Of a stretch of DNA of 64,000 nucleotides, positions 9,039 to 18,400 are shown piece by piece. How positions within the stretch are numbered: position 1 is the stretch's first letter; each line of letters starts with the position of its first letter. The translations under genes and the position numbers were made by a program. The stretch is from NCBI RefSeq assembly GCF_018885265.1, contig NZ_CP076538.1, forward strand, positions 5,058,001 through 5,122,000, in the 5' to 3' direction. The notes beneath the pieces are model-generated. The model saw only the letters and a program-made list of their open reading frames with translations, had not been told where the DNA came from and searched no databases. Source of the stretch: Amycolatopsis aidingensis. Lineage in GTDB: Bacteria; Actinomycetota; Actinomycetes; Mycobacteriales; Pseudonocardiaceae.

Positions 9039-12000
9039 TTACCGCAGACGGTAGGCCCTGGTGATGGTCTGCGAAACCGAGCTGCCGCCGGAGTCCTTCG
9101 CGGACAGTCGCAAGGAGACGAACTCCGATGAGCGCAGCAACGGCGCCATGACGAAGGCGTGCCAGCGATCCCCGCTCCCGATGACGAGTTGCCGGTGCCA
9201 GGTGCTACCGCCGTCGAAGGAGGCCTCGGCGGTGACCTCCCTGGTGGTTCCCCGCATACCAGCGGCGCGCTCGACCTCGATCGGTACGGCGTGCGGGAAC
9301 AGCCGCCAGACATCGTTGGCCGCGCCGAGCGACGGGCTGGCCCGCAGGGTCATCAGCGGCAGCGGCGTCTCGCCTGCCGCTCGCCGCGAACGGAAGTTCC
9401 ATGAGGTGACCACCTCGCTGGACAGCTCGGCGTTGGCGTCATCCGGCCGCCTGGCGTCGACGGTCAGCGTGTAGTCGCCCTCCTCCGGAGGGACGGTGAA
9501 GCTCACCGCACCGCGGCTCGGCCACAGGTGGCCGGGAACCCTTGGCACGGAACCGATTTCCTTCCCGTCTCGGAGCAGCCGGGTGGTGCCGTCCACCGCC
9601 GACATGCTGACATGGTCACCGCTCACCGCGAGCAGCGGAAGCAGGACGCTGAAGGTGTCACCGTCGCGCACGGCCTCGGTCAGGTGCGCCAGCGAGGGAC
9701 CGACGACCGCGCGGTTCCAGTCCTCCCTGGAACGCTGCCCCGCTCGGTACCGCACCCCTGCCGCGTCCTCCACGGTGCTGCTCAGGGTTCCGTTGCTGGG
9801 ACCGGCGTCCACGAACAGCCGCTTCAGCCAGCGGATCTTCCCGGTGCTGTAGAACTCCTCCCGCTTCGCGGGCAGCCGGGTATGGGTGGTGAGGAACCAG
9901 GCGTCGCGGAGGTCGCCACCGTTGTCGTATGGCGAGGGCAGCACGTGCAGGTTGCCCCATTGCTCGCCGGTACTGGCGTAGCTGGCGTCCACCCTGGCCA
10001 GCTCGTGGTCGCGCACCCGGTACCTCGAGACGTCGGGAACCCGGCCCGCGCTAGGGAACTGCAGGTTGTAGAGGTAGGGGCTGTCCTGCGACCTTCCCTC
10101 CCCGGTCTGCTTGCTCAGCATCGTGGTGACGAGGAAGTCGAAGCCGGGCACCTCGGCGCCGGTGGGGGCGACGTAGGAGTACATATCGTCGTGGTAGAGC
10201 CGCGGCTGGTACCATGAATGGCTCGTGACACCCCCGCCTGCGAGCCGTTCGAAGAAGGCGACGATCTGGCCGTTCGACCGGGCGTCCGGCCGGTCGGTCC
10301 GCACCGTCACGGGTTTCGCCTGCCGCGCGTCCAGCACGACGTCCCTGTCCCGGTCGAGTACGAAGCCCGGCTTGCTGACCAGACTCGACCCGGTGTTGCC
10401 GCTGCCTGGCGACTCGTCGATCCGCGCGACCAGCAGGTACCGGCCCTGCGGCAGCCGGACCGGGCCGCCGCCCTCGGTCACGGCGTAGATCTCCAGGTCA
10501 CCGGTGTCCAGGTTGGTCGCGATCAGCGAGCCGCGCGGCCCCTTCGGGCCGGGGCCGTTGCCGTTGCGGTCGAAGAACTTGATGCCGGCCGAGTAGACGG
10601 GGCGTTCGAGGTCGGCGCCGACCAGGCTGCGGACCTCGGCACCGGAACCGGAGGTGGCGATCAGCGTGCCGCCATAGGCGCCGCGAGGTTTCTGCCCCGG
10701 GCTCAACGTGAGCACGGCGGTCGCGGTCGCACCGGCAGGCACCGTGACCCTGGGCCGGTCGACCGCGAACAGGCCGTCGGCCGCCGGTTTCCCGGCCCGG
10801 TCGCGGACATCCAGCCGCAGGTCGAGCTCGACCGGGTCGGCGCCGCTGTTGTGGTAGGTGACCTCCCGTGTCCTGGGTTGCGGGTCGGACGCCGGGACCG
10901 TGCCGAAAGCGACGGTGGTGGCATCCGCGCTCACTCGCTGCCCGGCGGCCTTGGCCACGTCCACCCGTCCCGAGCCCTGCTGGAAGACGGTCAGTCCCTC
11001 GGTCGGCTTCGCGGTACCGGTGAGCACGGCCTTGAGCCGCTCGGGCCGCCAGCCGGGGTGCTGCTGGGCGAGCAGCGCCGCCGCGCCCGCCACATGCGGC
11101 GTCGCCATCGAGGTGCCCGACATCGGCTGGTAGTCCTCGCCGGGTGCCCCGCCCGCCTTCGCCGCGACGATCCCCACCCCGGGTGCGGTGATCTCCGGCT
11201 TGACCGCGTTGTCCCCCACCCGCGGCCCCCTGCTGGAGAACGGCGCCAGGGCGTCGGCCCTGTCCACCGCGCCGACGGTGAGGGCCGCGTCGGCGCTGCC
11301 CGGCGAGGCCACCGTGCCCGCCCCGTTCTCCCCTTCGTTGCCCGCGGCGATCGCGAACAGCACGCCCTCCTCCCTGGTGAGGCGGTTCACCGCGGCTTCC
11401 AGCGGGTCGATGCCCTCGGTGTCCGTGCCGCCGAGGCTCAGGTTGATCACGTCGGCGCCCTCGCCTGCCGCCCACTCCATGCCGCTGATGATCTGCGAGA
11501 GGCCACCGCTCCCGTCATCCCCGAGCACCTTGCCCGCCAGCAGCCCGGCTTCGGGCGCGACGCCCTTGAACCGCCCGCCGGACGCCGCCCCGGAACCGGC
11601 GATGGTCGAGGCGACGTGGGTGCCGTGGCCGTGCCGGTCGGTGGCGTCCTGGCCACCCGAGAAGTCCTTGGCCGCCACCACCTTGCCCGCCAGGTCCGGA
11701 TGGCCCGTGTCCACACCGGTGTCCAGCACCGCCACCTTGACGCCCTTGCCGGTGAACCCGCTCCGCCACGCCTCCGGCGCGCCGATCTGCGGCACGCTGC
11801 GGTCGAGACTCGCCTCGACCTTGCGGTCCAGCCAGACCTTCCGCACCCCCGCGGAGCTCGGGCCGGCCAGCATCGACCAGAACTCGCCCGCACGGTCCTT
11901 GGGCTGGGCGAAGGCGGTCGCGTGCACGCTGCCCAGCCGCCGCAGGGCGGTCGCGCCGGGCCAGGCGCTCGCGGCGTGCCCGGCGGCACCGTCGTGCTGC

Positions 12001-12401
12001 ACGATCAACGGCAGGGTCGCCCGCGCGCTGTCGTCGTATCCGTCGGCGAGCAACCGGTCGATCCGGAACAGCTGTTCGTCGAGCACACCGTTCGCCACCA
12101 GCGGCAGGGCGTCGGCAGGGAAAACCGACCAGCCGTCCTTGTCCTGGCTGCGCTGGAAACCCATCTGCTCGCGGCCCGGCCCCGGCTGCACCGAGATCGC
12201 TGGCACCTCGCCCTTCCGCTCGTGCACGATGACCCGGTCGCCGGTGATCAGGGTGACGGCGCGGGGGCTGGACAGCGCGGGAACGCCCGCGTTCCCCGCC
12301 TGCCGTGGCTGGGTGGCAGCGGCCTGCGTGGCGGGCGCGCTCGTCGCCCCCACCACGATCACCATGAGCAGAACGACCAAGGCATGTGCTCGTCGGCGCA
12401 T
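9039..12401 (-). CDS. Large secreted subtilisin-like serine protease (S8)
   Basis: This 1120-residue protein has a signal peptide (MRRRAHALVVLLMVIVVG, then APATQAAA) and a long propeptide. The S8 catalytic triad is complete: Asp227 in VLDTGVD, His262 in GHGTHV and Ser431 in GTSMATPHVAG. About 650 residues of mostly beta-rich sequence follow, without transmembrane anchors, as in the large actinomycete subtilases. It should be secreted, autoprocessed and degrade extracellular protein. The ATG start is preceded by GAAGG. The gene appears monocistronic. Confidence 0.94.
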   Translation of the reverse strand: MRRRAHALVVLLMVIVVGATSAPATQAAATQPRQAGNAGVPALSSPRAVTLITGDRVIVHERKGEVPAISVQPGPGREQMGFQRSQDKDGWSVFPADALPLVANGVLDEQLFRIDRLLADGYDDSARATLPLIVQHDGAAGHAASAWPGATALRRLGSVHATAFAQPKDRAGEFWSMLAGPSSAGVRKVWLDRKVEASLDRSVPQIGAPEAWRSGFTGKGVKVAVLDTGVDTGHPDLAGKVVAAKDFSGGQDATDRHGHGTHVASTIAGSGAASGGRFKGVAPEAGLLAGKVLGDDGSGGLSQIISGMEWAAGEGADVINLSLGGTDTEGIDPLEAAVNRLTREEGVLFAIAAGNEGENGAGTVASPGSADAALTVGAVDRADALAPFSSRGPRVGDNAVKPEITAPGVGIVAAKAGGAPGEDYQPMSGTSMATPHVAGAAALLAQQHPGWRPERLKAVLTGTAKPTEGLTVFQQGSGRVDVAKAAGQRVSADATTVAFGTVPASDPQPRTREVTYHNSGADPVELDLRLDVRDRAGKPAADGLFAVDRPRVTVPAGATATAVLTLSPGQKPRGAYGGTLIATSGSGAEVRSLVGADLERPVYSAGIKFFDRNGNGPGPKGPRGSLIATNLDTGDLEIYAVTEGGGPVRLPQGRYLLVARIDESPGSGNTGSSLVSKPGFVLDRDRDVVLDARQAKPVTVRTDRPDARSNGQIVAFFERLAGGGVTSHSWYQPRLYHDDMYSYVAPTGAEVPGFDFLVTTMLSKQTGEGRSQDSPYLYNLQFPSAGRVPDVSRYRVRDHELARVDASYASTGEQWGNLHVLPSPYDNGGDLRDAWFLTTHTRLPAKREEFYSTGKIRWLKRLFVDAGPSNGTLSSTVEDAAGVRYRAGQRSREDWNRAVVGPSLAHLTEAVRDGDTFSVLLPLLAVSGDHVSMSAVDGTTRLLRDGKEIGSVPRVPGHLWPSRGAVSFTVPPEEGDYTLTVDARRPDDANAELSSEVVTSWNFRSRRAAGETPLPLMTLRASPSLGAANDVWRLFPHAVPIEVERAAGMRGTTREVTAEASFDGGSTWHRQLVIGSGDRWHAFVMAPLLRSSEFVSLRLSAKDSGGSSVSQTITRAYRLR

Positions 12402-12519
12402 GTCACACCCTTCAACCGCGGTTGCCGACCACCAGGTGACAACGTTGACAACGCGGCGAGCCCGGGGCGAGCAGCGATTCGCCGGGATTCACCGAGGAGA
12501 CAGGGAACTCGTAAAAACT

Positions 12520-12525
12520 TGTCAA
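12520..12525 (-). promoter_or_regulatory. TTGACA element upstream of the subtilase
   Basis: TTGACA on the minus strand, inside TGTTGACAA, lies about 120 bases upstream of the subtilase ATG. No good -10 follows at 17 bases, so it could be a weak -35 or part of a regulator site shared with the lipase upstream region. Confidence 0.3.
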
Positions 12526-12678
12526 CAGTTGATCTTAAGGCGCCCCCGCGCCCGCGAAACCGGCTGAGCGGATCAAGATCAAACCTCCGTTCGGCCCAAC
12601 CCGGTCCCGACCGATGAGTTTTCCCTCGGGCCACAGTCTCACCAGTGGAAGCAGCAACAGCGGCAGGAGGAGACCATC

Positions 12679-13248
12679 ATGCGCACGCTCGCCATCACGC
12701 AGAACGTCACCATCGACGGGTCCATCGAGATGCTGGCCGACTGGTTCGACCCGCAGGGCCAGGGCGGCGCGGACAACTCGGATCTGCTCGAGGAGCTGCA
12801 CCGGCAGGACCGCGACGCGGACGGGTTCCTGGTGGGCCGCCAGACCTTCGAGGACCTGCGCGGCTACTGGCCCGAGCAGACCGAGGACACCACGGGGATC
12901 ACCGAGTACCTCAACCGGGTCCAGAAGTACGTCGTGTCCTCGACGCTGACCGAACCGGGATGGCAGCACTCCACGATCCTGTCCGGGGACCCGGTCGAGG
13001 AGGTCCGCGCGCTGAAGGCACAGCCGGGCAAGGACATCGTGGTCACCGGCAGCATCACCCTGTGCCACACGCTGATCGGGGCCGGGCTGGTCGACGAGTA
13101 CCGGCTGTTCACCTATCCCGTGGTGCAGGGGCGCGGGCGCAAGCTGTTCCCCGATGGTTTCGAACTGCTCGGGCTGGAGCTGCTCGACGCCAGGTCGTTC
13201 CGCGGCGGGGTCACCTTCACCCGCTACCGGCCGTCAACGACGTCCTGA
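12679..13248 (+). CDS. RibD C-terminal/dihydrofolate reductase-like protein
   Basis: The 189-residue product matches the RibD_C/DHFR-like fold: an N-terminal strand ITQNVTIDG, FLVGRQTFEDLRGYW, DIVVTGSITLCHTLI and VDEYRLFTYPVVQGRGRKLF. Members are NADPH-dependent reductases of mostly unknown substrate, common in actinomycetes; most are not true folate enzymes. AGGAGG precedes the ATG by the right distance. The last 15 bases overlap the convergent AlkD-like gene. Confidence 0.88.
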   Translation: MRTLAITQNVTIDGSIEMLADWFDPQGQGGADNSDLLEELHRQDRDADGFLVGRQTFEDLRGYWPEQTEDTTGITEYLNRVQKYVVSSTLTEPGWQHSTILSGDPVEEVRALKAQPGKDIVVTGSITLCHTLIGAGLVDEYRLFTYPVVQGRGRKLFPDGFELLGLELLDARSFRGGVTFTRYRPSTTS

Positions 13249-13902
13249 ACCAACCATCGTGGTGATCCAGGTGGGCGCGAACGGAGACGTGCAGTTCGGC
13301 GAAGTCGGGTAGTCCTTCAGCACTTCCAGGCGCTCACCGATATCGATGGCACGAGCGCGGTGCTCGGCGTGCTCGATCCCGATCTGGGCCAGGCAGTGGT
13401 TCATCGCCCACTGCAGGCGATCCGGGGCATCCTTCAGCTCCGCCTCGATCACGTCGAGCAGTCCCGCGAGGTCGAGGCCATCGGGCTTCTTCGCCACCCG
13501 TTCGGTGGTCAGCGCCCAGCCGGCGCTCGCGACCACCGGATCCGCGTCGGCGGACCAGGCCAGCCGCAGCTCTTCGGCGTGCGGGCTCTTCTTCACCACG
13601 TAGTTCACCAGCCAGTCGTGCACCTTGGGGGTGCGCGCCGCGCGCAACATGGCGTCCAGCTCCTGCCGCTCGAACGCCTTCGGGCGGCAGATCAGGGTCG
13701 CCAGCAGTCTCGCCGCGGTGTCCCCTGTCTCCCACAGCCGGCGCGCGAGTTCCTGGTGCGTTTTCAGCCGCTTCGCGAGCGCGCGCAGCCTGCCGAGGTT
13801 CACACCGTGATCGTCACCGTGCTTCTCGTTCACCTGGCGTACCTTCGGGTCATCGAGCGCGGCCAGTTCGGCCATCACCTCGGTCACCGGCGTCTCCGTC
13901 AC
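13234..13902 (-). CDS. AlkD-like DNA alkylation repair protein (HEAT-like repeats)
   Basis: About 222 residues, almost entirely helical, with the pattern of the AlkC/AlkD-like family: VNEKHGDDHGVNLGRLRALAK near the start, LICRPKAF, and VHDWLVNYVVKKS followed by LRLAWSADADPVVASAGWAL. AlkD enzymes excise bulky N3/N7-alkyl purines; members of this branch are often annotated only by similarity. The GTG at 13902 is six bases from GGAG; the GTG just upstream (13905) is only three bases away. It lies about 30 bases downstream of the winged-helix regulator, so it is probably part of that operon. Confidence 0.8.
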   Translation of the reverse strand: MTETPVTEVMAELAALDDPKVRQVNEKHGDDHGVNLGRLRALAKRLKTHQELARRLWETGDTAARLLATLICRPKAFERQELDAMLRAARTPKVHDWLVNYVVKKSPHAEELRLAWSADADPVVASAGWALTTERVAKKPDGLDLAGLLDVIEAELKDAPDRLQWAMNHCLAQIGIEHAEHRARAIDIGERLEVLKDYPTSPNCTSPFAPTWITTMVGSGRR

Positions 13903-13933
13903 CACGTACTCCTGCTCATCGTCAAGCGTGCGC

Positions 13934-14266
13934 CTACTCGTCCTCGGTGTACGAACGAAGCTTGGTCACGAGCTTCTCCATGTTCTCAAGCTGCACGCGC
14001 AATGCCTTGCGCCCGGCCCTGGTGAGCGTGAGCCAGGTGCGTGGCCTGCGCGCCTCGAAGGTCTTGCGTTGCCCGACGAGGCCGGCTTCCTCCAGTACCC
14101 GCAGGTGCCTGCTGAGGTTTCCGTCGGTGAGCCCGAGTTGGTCGCGCAGCGCGGCGAAGGAGCACTCCGCGGTCTCACTGAGCACCGCGAGGATGGCCAG
14201 CCGTACCCGCTGGTGCGTCGTTTCGTCCAGACTCAGCGCGGGGTGCGGCTCGGGCGGGCCGGTCAC
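13934..14266 (-). CDS. Winged-helix transcriptional regulator
   Basis: This 110-residue protein is a single winged helix of the MarR/ArsR-like HTH_34 class: FAALRDQLGLTDGNLSRHL as helix-turn-helix, then LEEAGLVGQRKTFEARRPRT as wing. It has no obvious metal-binding cysteines. The GTG start overlaps the stop of the membrane protein gene (GTGA). Such small regulators usually repress their own operon together with a membrane protein. A CTTTG-N5-CAAAG palindrome in the operon promoter is the likely target. Confidence 0.85.
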   Translation of the reverse strand: MTGPPEPHPALSLDETTHQRVRLAILAVLSETAECSFAALRDQLGLTDGNLSRHLRVLEEAGLVGQRKTFEARRPRTWLTLTRAGRKALRVQLENMEKLVTKLRSYTEDE

Positions 14267-14991
14267 TGCCCGGCTCCGCGCGCCCGCCACGCACCACGGG
14301 CACCGGCCACCAGCAACGGCAGGGCCATCAGCATCAGCACGGGCCCTGGCCGGTGCAGGCCGAGCAGGGTGAGCTGCCCGCCAAGGGCCGGCCCCTCGCC
14401 GCCCTCCAGCAGCCAGACCAGCCATCCGGGCAGCCTGCCCATGCCGAGTGAGCAGTGCCAGGCCGTGACGAGCCCGACCCAGATCCCGGCCAGCAGCAGG
14501 CCACGGCTGCGCTCGACGAGTCCAAGGGCCATGATCGCCACGGCGACCACCAGCAACGGGGTGAGCAGGCCCGACCAGCCCGGCGGGATCGAAGCCCGCG
14601 GGGTGATCGGCAGCGCGGCCAGGATCGCCAGCAGGGCCAGCGCGGCGAGAGTGACAGCAGCGTACCGTGACCAGGCCACGGTCATGCCGACCCTGCGACC
14701 CCGCCAGCGGTACCAGGCGCCGGTGCCGAGCACCACCAGCGGCAGGCCGGCGAACCAGTACAGGTAGGCGGCGAGGACACTGCGCTCCCCCGCGGGCAAC
14801 CCGGCCCAGAAGTGACGCCAGATCGTCGCGGACCTCGGCTGGGTGAACGGATGCTGGTACAGCAGCATGCTGGCCAGCAGCAGCGCGGCCAGCAACAGCA
14901 CCGGCAGCCACTGGCCACCATGCGCCAGGCGCCTGCTGCGCTCCCGGATCTCCCGCAGTTCCTCCAGCGTGTGCTGGACCTGGTCGTTCAC
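14263..14991 (-). CDS. Multi-spanning membrane protein co-transcribed with a winged-helix regulator
   Basis: The 242-residue product begins with a charged helix (HTLEELREIRERSRRLA) followed by about six hydrophobic segments. No catalytic motif is visible and I do not recognise the family beyond its usual pairing with a small winged-helix regulator. The GTG at 14991 follows GGGAGG with good spacing. Longer in-frame starts would swallow the promoter. The stop overlaps the regulator start. Confidence 0.75.
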   Translation of the reverse strand: MNDQVQHTLEELREIRERSRRLAHGGQWLPVLLLAALLLASMLLYQHPFTQPRSATIWRHFWAGLPAGERSVLAAYLYWFAGLPLVVLGTGAWYRWRGRRVGMTVAWSRYAAVTLAALALLAILAALPITPRASIPPGWSGLLTPLLVVAVAIMALGLVERSRGLLLAGIWVGLVTAWHCSLGMGRLPGWLVWLLEGGEGPALGGQLTLLGLHRPGPVLMLMALPLLVAGARGAWRARGAGQ

Positions 14992-15006
14992 GGCCACCTC
15001 CCGAAG

Positions 15007-15046
15007 CTTTGCATCACAAAGTACATGTGGTCGCAAAGCCTGTCCA
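15007..15046 (-). promoter_or_regulatory. Promoter and CTTTG-N5-CAAAG operator of the membrane protein/regulator operon
   Basis: On the minus strand, TGGACA (15041-15046) and TACTTT (15018-15023) are 17 bases apart. The palindrome CTTTG-CATCA-CAAAG (15007-15021) covers the -10 and the expected start point. A further CTTTGC half-site lies at 15033-15038. This is the layout expected for autorepression by the winged-helix protein. Confidence 0.6.
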
Positions 15047-15426
15047 CCGGGTGCGCCCCCGCCCGGCGGGACGAGCATGCGGCCGACCGCGAGCCCACCC
15101 GTGCGGCATCCGGAAATGACCATCCGCGAACCGAGCCAATTACGTGCTTCGAGTAAGTAAGGAAAATATCCGGCAGACCGGCGCGCCACGACTTGCCATT
15201 CGGGCAATATTCCATTGTCCGGGTTTTGTCCACTCCCGACAGTTCTACCATCGGACTGTGCACCGGGAACATTACCGTCCGGTCCACTGTGCTACATGCA
15301 CCGATTTGTTGATCAACCGGCAACTACGGTCGTCGCCCCTACTTCGGATGGCGTAGCAAGGTCGGTCAGGGGGCGCAATGGGGAGTCTGCTAGGTTCGCT
15401 CGCCGAACTGATTCGACTGATGACAT
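15047..15426. other. AT-richer intergenic stretch with no recognised gene
   Basis: This gap between two divergent genes is clearly less GC-rich than its surroundings. It contains a short GTTGATCAAC palindrome near 15310. No credible coding frame or RNA gene was found. It may hold long regulatory sequence for the SEFIR/NB-ARC gene. Confidence 0.4.
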
Positions 15427-15456
15427 TTGGTCAATTACTGATGGCCGGCAAATACT
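15427..15456 (+). promoter_or_regulatory. Candidate promoter of the SEFIR/NB-ARC/TPR gene
   Basis: TTGGTC (15427-15432) and AATACT (15451-15456) are separated by 18 bases. They lie about 40 bases before the ATG, which has its own GGAGG. Confidence 0.35.
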
Positions 15457-15497
15457 CGTGAAGATCTTTTCTTCGGCCGTCGTGGAGGAATTCAGCA

Positions 15498-18400
15498 ATG
15501 GTGTCGACGGGGGAGCGCGCACCGGGGGTGTTCGTGTCGTATGCGCATGACTCGGCTGAGCACAAGGCGCAGGTGTGGGAGTTCGGCAGGCTACTCGAAG
15601 CGGAAGGTGTCGATGTCCGGCTCGACCAGGGGGACGGCGGGAGGCGACGGGACTGGTACGTCTGGGCTATGCGGCGGATCACCGAGGCGGACTTCGTCGT
15701 CGTGGTGGCCTCGCCGCGGTACCGGGAGGCCGGTAACGGGCTCGTGCCGCCAGGGGAGAACCGGGGCGTGCAGACCGAGGCCGCCCTGCTGCGGGACCTG
15801 CTGCACCGGGACCGCGCGGTGTGGCTGACCAGGCTGCTGCCGGTGGTGCTGCCCGGCCGGTGCGTGGACGAGATCCCGCTGTTCCTGCAGCCCTACTGCG
15901 CCGACCACTACCTGGTTCCCGAGCTCAGCAGCGCTGGTGTCGCCGACCTGCTCGAGGTGCTGCGGGCCGGGCAGGCACCCGCAAGGCCCGTGCGCGGGCG
16001 CGGGCGGGTGCCGCCGCCGAACGCCTCGTGTGCCCCCGTCCTGCGCACCACAGCGGCCACGATGGCTGCACTGCCGAGGGACACCGCCGGGTTCACCGGC
16101 AGGCAGGCCGAGCTGAACGATCTGCTCGGCGCCGTCACCGGCCCGGCAGGCCATGCGGCACTGCTGCACGCCGTGGAGGGGATGCCGGGTGTCGGCAAGA
16201 CGACCTTCGCCGTGCACGCGGCCCACCTGCTGGCCGACCGTTTTCCGGACGGCCAGCTGTTCCTGCACCTGCATGGCCACACCCCGGAGAAACAACCGCT
16301 CGAAGCCTCGACCGCGCTCGGCGCGCTGCTGCAGGCCGTCGGCGTGGCCGCGCAGCAGCTGCCGTGCGGGGTGGAGGAGCGAGCGCGGATGTGGCGGGAC
16401 CGGTTGGCGGAGAAGAAGATGCTGGTCCTGCTCGACGACGCGGCCGGCCCGGAGCAGTTGCAGCCGCTGCTGCCGACCGCTGGCCAGTGCCTCGTGCTGA
16501 TCACCAGCAGGCGACGGCTGAATACCCTGGACGTCCGGCCGATCTCGCTGGACGTGCTGCCGCCAGGGCAGGCCACCGAGATGTTCTTCCGGCTCGCCCG
16601 CACGCGGGCCGACAAGCACGATCCGCCCGCGGTCGCCGAGTTGATGGGGCTGTGCGGGCACCTTCCGCTCGCCATCGCGCTCACCGCGGGCAGGCTGCGC
16701 AGCCACCCGTGCTGGACCATCCCGTACCTGATCGGGCAGCTGTCCACGGCGCAGGACGGGCTCGGCGAGGTGCACGCGGGCAACCTCGCCGCCGCGGCCG
16801 CCTTCGATCTGTCCTATCGCGACCTCACCGAGGACCAGCAGCGCCTGTTTCGCAGGCTGGGCCTGCATCCCGGCGACCAGGTGGACGCCTACGCCGCGGC
16901 CGCGCTCGACGACGCCGACCTCGCCTCGACGCGGCTGCGGCTGGAGGCGCTCTACAGCCACCATCTCGTGCAGGAACCGGCACCGGGCCGCTACCGGCTG
17001 CACGACCTGATCCGGGACTACGCAGGCACGCTAGCCGGAACGGACCCGGAGGCGGAGCGGCACCGGGCGGTCGGCAGGCTGGTCGCGTACTACCTGCACA
17101 CCGCGATCGTGGCGAACGAGCGGGTGCCGGGGCACACCGCGACGGTGTACCCGGCCAGGGTCCGGCCACCCGCGCACGCACCGGAACTCGGTACCGAGCA
17201 GGCGGCGCTGGCCTGGCTGGCGGCCGAACGGGTCAACCTGGGGCTGTGCGTCAGCTACGCCGCGCGCAGCGGCGGCGGCCGGTGCGCGGTGTGGCTGGCC
17301 CTGGCCATGCACGCCTTCCTGCTGTTGCACGGGCACTGGGACCATGCCCTGACCGTGCACCGGCGGGCGCTGGCCGCAGCCATGGACAACGGCGACGAGC
17401 TGGGGCAGGCCGCGATCCTCGGCAAGCTCGGCCATGTGCAGTACATGACGAACGACTTCGCCGCGGCTACGGCCAGCCTCACCACCGCGCGGACCCGCTA
17501 CCTCGAGCTCGGCCAGCGGCAGGGCCAGGCGGACACCCTCGCCGACCTCGGCCGGGTACAGCACATGCTGCGGAACCACCCCGCGGCCGCGGCGAGCCTG
17601 CGTATCGCACACCGGACCTACCGCAGCCTCGGCGACGAGCTGGGCGAGGCCGACTGCCTCACCAGCCTGGGCGCGTTGCAGCACGACACCGGAAACAGCG
17701 CGGACAGCCTCGCCAGCCATCAGCGTGCGCACGAGCTGTACCTCAAGGTCGGCAACGCCTTCGGCGAGGCGCGCAGCCTGAACAGCCTCGGTGCGCTGCA
17801 CGCGCTGCACTGCGAGTACCCGGCCGCGATGGCGAAGTTCCGGCGGGCGAACGATCTGGTCGCCTCGCTCGGGGACACCCTCGGCGAGGCGAAGACCCTG
17901 AACAACCTCGGGATCGTGCACCACTCGATGGGCCAGTACCCTGCCGCCGTCGCCGCCCTGACCAGGGCGCGTGCCCTGTATCTTCGGCTCGGCGAACGGT
18001 ACGGCGAGGCGAACACCCTGGTCCACCTCGGACACACGCATACGGTGACCGGGAACCACGCCGACGCCAGGGCCGCGCTCGACCACGCTCATGAGGTGCT
18101 CACCCGCGCCGGGGACAGCCGTGGCGAGGCCAAGGCGCTCAACCGGCTGGGCAGGCTGTACCACGCGGTCGGCGACCACGCGACGGCGCTGGCCTACTTC
18201 AACCGGGCCCGCGACCTCTACACCGAACTCGGCGACACCCGTGGCGAGGCGATGGCCAATGCGGGGCTTGGCGTGCTGCGCCGGGTGCGCGGGGATTACA
18301 AGACCGCGCTGGCCGACCTCACCTATGCCTGCACCCTGTACAGCGGCAGCCATGACCGGGAGGGCCAGGCGGAGACCTTGAACAGCCTCGGCGACCTCGC

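Noticed and set aside
17395..18400. DNA tandem repeat or CRISPR-like array
   Set aside because: The roughly 120-base periodicity encodes TPR units of 40 residues with diverged DNA; there are no conserved short repeats with unique spacers.
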